Assembly (NCBI GenBank): GCA_002733505.1
Contig: NVVW01000003.1
Span: 1-64,000, forward strand
Length of the DNA stretch: 64,000 nucleotides
Origin: Methylophaga sp.
Lineage (GTDB): Bacteria > Pseudomonadota > Gammaproteobacteria > Nitrosococcales > Methylophagaceae
Direction of reading: 5' to 3'
Shown here: positions 58,284 to 64,000 of the stretch, piece after piece
Layout: each line of letters begins with the position of its first letter
Position numbering within the stretch: the first letter of the stretch is position 1
Notes under the pieces: model-generated
What the model was told of the DNA's origin: nothing
Seen by the model: the letters and a program-made list of their open reading frames with translations, nothing else
Databases searched by the model: none
Program-made: the position numbers and the translations under genes

Positions 58284-59903
58284 CTAAGGGTTATAAAACT
58301 CTACATTTTTACGTAAGTAGAACCACCAGTTAATGACCATGCAGACCACATAGAAAATGGCGAAACCATACAATGCATTTTCAGGTGTTGTTGCTTTAAT
58401 TTGTTCACCAAACACTTTAGGGATAATGAATGCACCGTAAGCGGCTACCGCTGATGTCCAACCTAATACTGGCCCCGCTTGTTCTTTATTAAATACCTGT
58501 GAGATAGTACGGAAAGTTGATCCGTTACCCACACCCGTTGCAGCGAAAAGCACCACAAACAAAATTAAGAAAGGCACAAAGAATTCTTCAGGCGTTGCTG
58601 AAGCATAAGCTTGTTTCATAAAGTATGCGACACCTAATGCCGATACCACCATAATCGCTGAGATAATTTGGGTGACTTTTGCACCGCCCATTTTATCAGC
58701 AAGCATGCCGCCGAATGGACGAATTAATGCACCTACAAAGGCACCCATCCAAGCGTAAGTTAATGCTGATGGGCCATTAGGGTTAACAGTATCATGGGTC
58801 ATTATCCCGTCGACTAATATATGTTGAAAACCAAACACCACTTTAATAGACAAGGCTAAGGTAGCGGCATAACCAATAAATGAACCAAAAGTCATGATAT
58901 AAATAACGGTCATTGCCCAAGTGTGTTTATTATTAAAGATTTTATATTGGCGGTTTAAGCCTTCTTTATAATCATTGCCTAAAGGTAACATTTTCAATAA
59001 AAATACGGTCAGTGCAATGATGATAGGCAGGGTGACCCATTTACTGAGCATGATCCCTGAGCCACTTACTGCTTCAGGCAACATTAACCATAAACCAAAT
59101 GCAGCTGTTGCTAGACCTAAAACCAACATCACAATAATTTTTATAAAGGCACTCATGGTAGAGCCAATGTTAGGTGATACATGGTCATCAGTGATGTTGT
59201 TCATGCCCATCCATGTGGCGATTGAAAGTGGAATTAAGACAATCAACCAGATATAACCTGCATTTTGAATATAGGTTTCAGTGCCAGCTGGGATCTTGCC
59301 AATGAGTGTGCCGGATGAAATTTCTAAAGCCATTGATCCGCCAGTGAAACCCACCGCTAGTGTCATGGCAAGTGGAATTAAGATTTGCATGGTGGTGACA
59401 CCAAAGTTACCTAAGCCGGCGTTCATGCCCAATGAAAAACCTTGCACTTTTTTAGGGTAGAAGAAAGAGATATTTGACATTGAAGAAGCAAAGTTACCGC
59501 CACCAATACCCGATAATAAAGCTAGGATCTGGAAGTGCCAAAATGGCGTGTCAGGGTTAGATAATGCAATACCAACACCTAATGCAGGCAATATTAATAA
59601 TGTTGTTGTTAAGAAAATGGTATTTCGACCGCCCGCTAAACGAATAAAGAAGGTCGATGGAATGCGGAGTGTTGCCCCTGAAAGACCTGCAATGGCAGTT
59701 AAAGTAAATAATTGTGATTTTTCAAAGCCACCATAACCAAGGTTAAGCATTTGTACGGTAATAATGCCCCACATTAGCCATATAGCAAAACCACTTAACA
59801 GGCTTGGAATGGAGATCCATAGATTCCTGTTAGCAATGTGCTTACCTTCAGATTGCCAGAACTGCTCGTCCTCAACATCCCATTTTTTTAAATCATTTGA
59901 CAT
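58284..59903 (-). CDS. narK2: Nitrate/nitrite transporter, NarK2-type
   Basis: A 12-helix major facilitator of the nitrate/nitrite porter family with 539 residues, longer than E. coli NarK (463). The first family signature appears in the GIGGGNFASSMSNISFFYP region and the second as GLGNFGV in the next helix. The NarK2 branch is usually associated with nitrate/nitrite exchange. It is preceded by narK1 at 14 bases and followed by narG, the arrangement of denitrifier narK1K2GHJI operons. Confidence 0.9.
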   Translation of the reverse strand: MSNDLKKWDVEDEQFWQSEGKHIANRNLWISIPSLLSGFAIWLMWGIITVQMLNLGYGGFEKSQLFTLTAIAGLSGATLRIPSTFFIRLAGGRNTIFLTTTLLILPALGVGIALSNPDTPFWHFQILALLSGIGGGNFASSMSNISFFYPKKVQGFSLGMNAGLGNFGVTTMQILIPLAMTLAVGFTGGSMALEISSGTLIGKIPAGTETYIQNAGYIWLIVLIPLSIATWMGMNNITDDHVSPNIGSTMSAFIKIIVMLVLGLATAAFGLWLMLPEAVSGSGIMLSKWVTLPIIIALTVFLLKMLPLGNDYKEGLNRQYKIFNNKHTWAMTVIYIMTFGSFIGYAATLALSIKVVFGFQHILVDGIMTHDTVNPNGPSALTYAWMGAFVGALIRPFGGMLADKMGGAKVTQIISAIMVVSALGVAYFMKQAYASATPEEFFVPFLILFVVLFAATGVGNGSTFRTISQVFNKEQAGPVLGWTSAVAAYGAFIIPKVFGEQIKATTPENALYGFAIFYVVCMVINWWFYLRKNVEFYNP

Positions 59904-59917
59904 GACTACCCCTTTTA

Positions 59918-61189
59918 TTATTCAGCTATTTCAGCAACTTTTGTTGCTAAGTATTGTTGATGTTGATCCTTATCTCTTGGTCGCACTTCAGTCCAATACA
60001 TCCAAACTAATGACACCCAAACAACGCCAAACATCAACATAAATACAGAAGTGCGGACACCGGTTAGATCAACTAAGGCACCAAACATAATAGGTAAGAA
60101 GAAACCGCCCATACCGCCGGCCAGCCCAACAATACCTGAAATCACACCGATATTATGGGTGTAGTCATCGGCGATATATTTGAACACTGATGCTTTACCA
60201 ATCGCAAAGGCAATACCGATAGTGAACATCAAGATGGTAAATACAGTTACGCTTAAACCAATATGGAAATCCATTTGACCGTCCACAGTCATAATGCTTA
60301 ACTGCGTTTGTGGGTAAGAAAGGAAAAACAGGCATACTAATGAAACCCATAACACCCACCATGTCACGGTATGCGCACCATGTTTATCTGAAAAATAGCC
60401 ACCAAGAGCACGTAAAATCCCACCCGGTAATGAGAAGGCAGCGGCTAATAGAGCCGCCGTTTTAAGGTCAAAGCCATATTCAGCGATATAGTATTGAGTC
60501 ATCCAGAGTGCTAAAGCGACATAACCACCAAATACAATGGAATAATATTGGCAAAGCTTCCACACCACGGGGTCTTTTAATGCTTTTAATTCTTCAGCAA
60601 GGCTAAATTTTTTGTTCATTTTGTGAGCGGGATCATCATAGGTAAATAGCCAGAAAAGAATGGCCGTTACAGTCATTAAGATGGCATAGACTTTTGGTAC
60701 CATTGCCCAACCATAAGCAACCACAATGCTAGGGGCGACTAATTTAGTTATCGCGGCTCCCACATTACCAGCGCCGAAAATACCCATTGCCGTGCCTTGT
60801 TGGTTTCTAGGAAACCAGCGAGCAACATAAGCTATACCAACCGTAAATGAAGCGCCAGCAAGACCAACAAATAAGCCCAATACCAAATAATGCCAATATT
60901 CGGTGCCGGCAGAGATAAACCAAATGGGGAAAATAGTGGCGATCATCAAGCCCATAAAGACGATTCGACCACCGTAAATATCGGTTAAGATACCGACAGG
61001 CAACCTAAATAATGAACCCGTCAATACCGGCATGGCAATTAAAATACCAAATTGGGTTTCATTCAATCCCAGTGTTTCTTTAATGGGGATGCCGATAACG
61101 GCAAACATCATCCATATCATAAAACAGACGGTGAACGAAAAGGTACTTGCTGCTGTGACAGACCATGCCTTGGCTTTCTGGGTGGGCAT
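59918..61189 (-). CDS. narK1: Nitrate transporter, NarK1-type
   Basis: A 12-helix nitrate/nitrite porter with about 423 residues. Conserved segments include MPVLTGSLFRLPVGILTD, FVGLAGASFTVGIAYVARWF and FGAGNVGAAITK. Its short form fits the NarK1 branch, usually proton-linked nitrate import. The ATG of MPTQKAKAW is chosen because GGAGA precedes it; an ATG four codons upstream overlaps that site. It is the first structural gene of the nar operon, after narL. Confidence 0.9.
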   Translation of the reverse strand: MPTQKAKAWSVTAASTFSFTVCFMIWMMFAVIGIPIKETLGLNETQFGILIAMPVLTGSLFRLPVGILTDIYGGRIVFMGLMIATIFPIWFISAGTEYWHYLVLGLFVGLAGASFTVGIAYVARWFPRNQQGTAMGIFGAGNVGAAITKLVAPSIVVAYGWAMVPKVYAILMTVTAILFWLFTYDDPAHKMNKKFSLAEELKALKDPVVWKLCQYYSIVFGGYVALALWMTQYYIAEYGFDLKTAALLAAAFSLPGGILRALGGYFSDKHGAHTVTWWVLWVSLVCLFFLSYPQTQLSIMTVDGQMDFHIGLSVTVFTILMFTIGIAFAIGKASVFKYIADDYTHNIGVISGIVGLAGGMGGFFLPIMFGALVDLTGVRTSVFMLMFGVVWVSLVWMYWTEVRPRDKDQHQQYLATKVAEIAE

Positions 61190-61225
61190 TTTACTCTCCA
61201 TAAAATACTAAATTTGCATAGTGTT

Positions 61226-61297
61226 AGGATAGGCGCATTGGCTGTAATAACCTATCCTCCAGAAGCATAGGTTTGCAAGAAATAAGAACTAGTTCTT
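61226..61297 (-). promoter_or_regulatory. Two inverted repeats upstream of narK1
   Basis: GGATAGG (61226) and CCTATCC (61252) form an interrupted inverted repeat, and AAGAACTAGTTCTT (61284-61297) is a perfect 14-bp palindrome. They lie 37-108 bases upstream of the narK1 start. No FNR box was found here. They are candidate sites for NarL or another regulator, but neither fits the NarL heptamer consensus well. Confidence 0.4.
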
Positions 61298-61350
61298 TTG
61301 GGTAGGGTGGAGGATTTGAAGAAGCCAACTAAAATCTAATTTGAAGTTAA

Positions 61351-61425
61351 ACCACAGAGACACAGAGAGCGCAGAGGAAGAAAATTTAGCCATTAAAAAC
61401 TCTGTGTTCTCTGTGTCTCTGTGGT
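61351..61425. repeat. Palindromic ACCACAGAGACACAGAG repeat
   Basis: 75 bp beginning ACCACAGAGACACAGAG and ending with its exact complement CTCTGTGTCTCTGTGGT. It can form a long hairpin and lies between narL and narK1. Repeats of this type are common between genes in many proteobacteria. A half copy occurs at 48.66 kb. Confidence 0.85.
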
Positions 61426-61459
61426 GAACACTTAAAACAACAGGAAAAGCTTTTACTCT

Positions 61460-62119
61460 CTAATCTTGCTTAGGCATTAAGCCATGTTCAACAGCATAAA
61501 CTGCCGCTTGAACACGGCTACTGATTTTGAGTTTTCGCAATATGCCTTGTACATGAATTTTGACTGTTGACTCTGCTAAATCAAGGATTCGAGCTATACT
61601 CTTATTGCTTTCACCTTGAGCTAACATGATAATGATTTCACTTTCACGAGGCGTTAATTTTATCGTTTTTTTTTCAGGTTTTTGTTCAACTATAGGCTTG
61701 CGAACTGCCTCTATAAGTGCGGCAGACATTTGAGGCGACATAACAGTCTCACCATTAATGGCTTTGCGAATGGAATCAACCAGAAAATCGATTTCAATAT
61801 TTTTGAGTAAATAACCTCGAGCACCACTGCGTAAAGCTTGCATCAAGTCTTGAGCATCTTCTGAAACGGTTAACATTAATACCGCCGTTTCAGGCACCTC
61901 TTCAGCTAACATCTGCAATGCCTCTAAACCACTAGTTTCAGGCATATGTAAATCGAGTAAGATTACATCTGGTTTAAGTTGCTTGGCTCGTTTAACGCCT
62001 TCAAGCCCATCACTGGCCTCACCTACCACCTCAAAACCTTGCTGGCTTTCAAGCAAGGATTTGATACCGTTGCGGAATAGGCTGTGATCATCGACTAATA
62101 AAATACGAATTATATTCAT
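61460..62119 (-). CDS. narL: Nitrate/nitrite response regulator
   Basis: The 219-residue protein has a receiver domain with the phosphoacceptor Asp in VILLDLHMPE (near residue 57) and a LuxR-type helix-turn-helix (LTPRESEIIIMLAQGESNKS). It is the expected partner of the NarX kinase, whose gene overlaps it by four bases. It should control the narK1K2GHJI genes that follow, although the palindromic repeat downstream could separate the two transcripts. Confidence 0.93.
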   Translation of the reverse strand: MNIIRILLVDDHSLFRNGIKSLLESQQGFEVVGEASDGLEGVKRAKQLKPDVILLDLHMPETSGLEALQMLAEEVPETAVLMLTVSEDAQDLMQALRSGARGYLLKNIEIDFLVDSIRKAINGETVMSPQMSAALIEAVRKPIVEQKPEKKTIKLTPRESEIIIMLAQGESNKSIARILDLAESTVKIHVQGILRKLKISSRVQAAVYAVEHGLMPKQD

Positions 62120-64000
62120 GCCGCTGAGGGCTCCTTGACCAAAATAGATGTAGCCAACGGCAGTGTTAAGTATATAGTTGTCCCATCCTCTGGGGAAGAG
62201 TTAATGGTTAACTTGCCGTTAATACGGTGGGTGCGTTCTTTCATAATACGTAAACCGACATGTGTTTCACCGGCATCTTTATTACTGTCGAAACCAATAC
62301 CATCATCGTGGATGATTAACTGGCACTCACTGCCGTGATATAGCTGAACATCAACATGGCTGGCTTTTGAATGTTTGCGAATATTAGAGAGACATTCATG
62401 CAGAATATGTAACGCTTGCAGTATTATCTCAGGTTGAAAGCTTAATGAATTCCCTTCAAATTCATAGTGCGTTTTAATCTCCGTTTGACCTTCAAACTTC
62501 TCTAATGCACTACGGATAGCAACATCAATATCACCATGTTCTATTCTAGTGCGGAAATGGACTAATAATTCACGCACATCATCATAACTCTCTTGGATAC
62601 CTTCTTTAATCTGAGACAAAGTGCTGTCTATGCGTGAAGCTTCACCTTTGCGAAGTGCATCTTGTAATAACTGTACTTGAATGTTCAAAAAAGCAAGCGA
62701 TTGGGCGATACTATCGTGTAATTCTTGTGCCAATAGATTACGTTCTTCTGAGATTGCCAGCTCTTTTTCACGATCGACAAAAAGTTGATTTTCAATAGCT
62801 GAGCCAAGATGTTGGCACACTGTTTCTAGTAATTTTACTTCTGATCTCGGTAGCACTCGTGGCTGATGAAAGAATAAGTTAAATACGCCAATTACCTTTT
62901 TTCTGGCTTTAACGGGCACAGATACTACGCCATGAAAACCTTCATCCTTGCAGAGTTGTTTTGAAAGCAAGCCACCGTCTTTTAGTGGAACAGTATTACA
63001 GCTAATGGCATGATCATTACTGATCGTTTTTCCACATAAACATTCATCACATTGTAGCTGATTCTCTTTATTTATAAATTCTTCAGACAGACCTAAACCC
63101 GCAATAATAGGAATGGTTGAGCCTTTAGGATCAACAAGCCTAACCATGCCTGCTGGCGCATCAAATAACTCCACCATTTTATGAAGCACAACATCACACA
63201 GCACATTTGTAGCGGGTGCGGTATTTACAAATGCAGCAGTATCATAAAGTGCTGCTAGCTCCCGGCTTTTTAATTCTAAGATATGCGTTTTAGTTCGAAT
63301 ACGATCTTCAAGCGTGGCATAGAGTTCTTGTAATTGTTTAACCATATGGTTAAAGCCGTCAGCTAAATCACCTAATTCATCATGACTGGTCACAGGCAGG
63401 CGAATACTGAAATCTCCCTGTCCCATAATGTCCAGACCTTCTTTTAGTCGTCGAACGGGGGTGATAACCATTTTGGTAAACAATGAAAGCAATAATATGG
63501 TGCCTATAAATGCTAATCCAACTAGTCCATTTTGAAAAGTACGTAGTAGCCTGGTAGATTTTGCTTGGCTGTTTTCCACCATCATCACCAACTTATCTAT
63601 ACCAGCCACAAATTTTCTTAATTCACCATGGTATTCTTTTAATAATAACGATGCTTTTTGTTGATTGGTTTCATTTAAAATTGCCGTAACAGTAGGCTTA
63701 TTTTGTTGATACCATGTTTGCTGTATTTTTGCTAAGGCTAGACGGATATCGGTGTCTTTTGGTAATAATAATGGGCGTGATGAATCACCCTTTTCCAAAA
63801 GGGTCAAGGTTTGTTCAAATTGCTGGATCAGCTGGTCAATCTCAGTCGTTAATGCATCAGAGGGGTGGTCAATATGTTGTGCTAACAAAAAACCAATCTG
63901 GTAAGAACGCATACGCTCACTACCTGCATCGTTGATTGCAGCACCACCGCCTTCTAAGCGTCTAGAAACATATAAGGTTGAGGCAATGGCCACAAAGGCG
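62116..64000 (-). CDS. narX: Nitrate/nitrite sensor histidine kinase, N-terminus beyond the window
   Basis: At least 625 residues are present; the gene runs off the window end, so the first membrane helix is missing. The periplasmic part carries a P-box-like INDAGSERMRSYQI, the nitrate-binding helix of NarX/NarQ. A second membrane helix (about GLAFIGTILLLSLF), a HAMP domain, a GAF-like central domain with the Cys group CDECLCG, a HisKA_3 domain with the phosphorylated His in AQELHDSIAQSLAFL, and an ATPase domain with DDGIGFD follow. It overlaps narL. Confidence 0.93.
   Translation of the reverse strand, partial: AFVAIASTLYVSRRLEGGGAAINDAGSERMRSYQIGFLLAQHIDHPSDALTTEIDQLIQQFEQTLTLLEKGDSSRPLLLPKDTDIRLALAKIQQTWYQQNKPTVTAILNETNQQKASLLLKEYHGELRKFVAGIDKLVMMVENSQAKSTRLLRTFQNGLVGLAFIGTILLLSLFTKMVITPVRRLKEGLDIMGQGDFSIRLPVTSHDELGDLADGFNHMVKQLQELYATLEDRIRTKTHILELKSRELAALYDTAAFVNTAPATNVLCDVVLHKMVELFDAPAGMVRLVDPKGSTIPIIAGLGLSEEFINKENQLQCDECLCGKTISNDHAISCNTVPLKDGGLLSKQLCKDEGFHGVVSVPVKARKKVIGVFNLFFHQPRVLPRSEVKLLETVCQHLGSAIENQLFVDREKELAISEERNLLAQELHDSIAQSLAFLNIQVQLLQDALRKGEASRIDSTLSQIKEGIQESYDDVRELLVHFRTRIEHGDIDVAIRSALEKFEGQTEIKTHYEFEGNSLSFQPEIILQALHILHECLSNIRKHSKASHVDVQLYHGSECQLIIHDDGIGFDSNKDAGETHVGLRIMKERTHRINGKLTINSSPEDGTTIYLTLPLATSILVKEPSAA

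Overview
The window is a gammaproteobacterial chromosome segment of moderately low GC. Supporting genes are the hemA-prfA pair, purEK, oxygen-dependent and oxygen-independent coproporphyrinogen oxidases, hopanoid genes hpnD and hpnE, and a respiratory nitrate reductase locus led by narXL and two narK genes. A facultatively denitrifying, free-living, probably aquatic bacterium fits; the genus cannot be fixed from sequence alone. There is no rRNA operon, no CRISPR array, and no recognisable transposase or integrase gene, but short non-autonomous repeats and small toxin modules are frequent.

Layout. 0-2.6 kb: a GHKL (MORC-like) ATPase gene divergent from an HNH nuclease gene, next to tRNA-Leu(UAA), probably an acquired defence patch. 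2.8-9.4 kb: hemN with an FNR-type promoter, a LOG-family gene, then purD-prkB-tsaC-hemF and a Phd/VapC toxin module. 9.6-13.4 kb: prfA-hemA, a MITE touching the hemA start codon, and a Fic gene behind a 41-bp tandem repeat. 13.5-22.6 kb: two paralogous PAS-GGDEF-EAL genes, hpnD-hpnE, a YciK-like dehydrogenase and a small diguanylate cyclase. 22.6-30.2 kb: rluB, two different trpS genes around a site-2 protease gene and serS, crcB and purEK.

30.4-37.4 kb: a four-gene locus of TonB-dependent receptor, membrane-anchored CobN-like chelatase, ExbB-like protein and DUF2149 protein. It has the gene content of the Bacteroidetes hmu haem-uptake operon. 37.6-46.7 kb: an unusually long gltB followed not by gltD but by a CysJ-type diflavin reductase gene and a conserved gene of unknown function. 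46.7-48.6 kb: a MazEF module inserted at hemE; the 5' end of hemE is present twice. 48.7-51.5 kb: an EamA transporter, a small membrane protein and a porin. 51.5-64 kb: on the minus strand, narX (cut by the window end)-narL-narK1-narK2-narG-narH-narJ-narI-porin. A 161-bp MITE sits exactly on the narG/narH junction and creates a 55-codon ORF translationally coupled to narH.

How it fits together. Nitrate is sensed by NarXL, imported by two NarK proteins and reduced by NarGHI. HemN, under a predicted FNR promoter, keeps haem synthesis going without oxygen, while HemF serves aerobic growth; hemA and hemE supply the trunk pathway. The hmu-like locus would take up haem or another metal tetrapyrrole and may strip its metal. 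The gltB-diflavin reductase pair suggests an alternative electron route into glutamate synthase. The small mobile repeats sit very close to start codons and appear to have reshaped several 5' regions.
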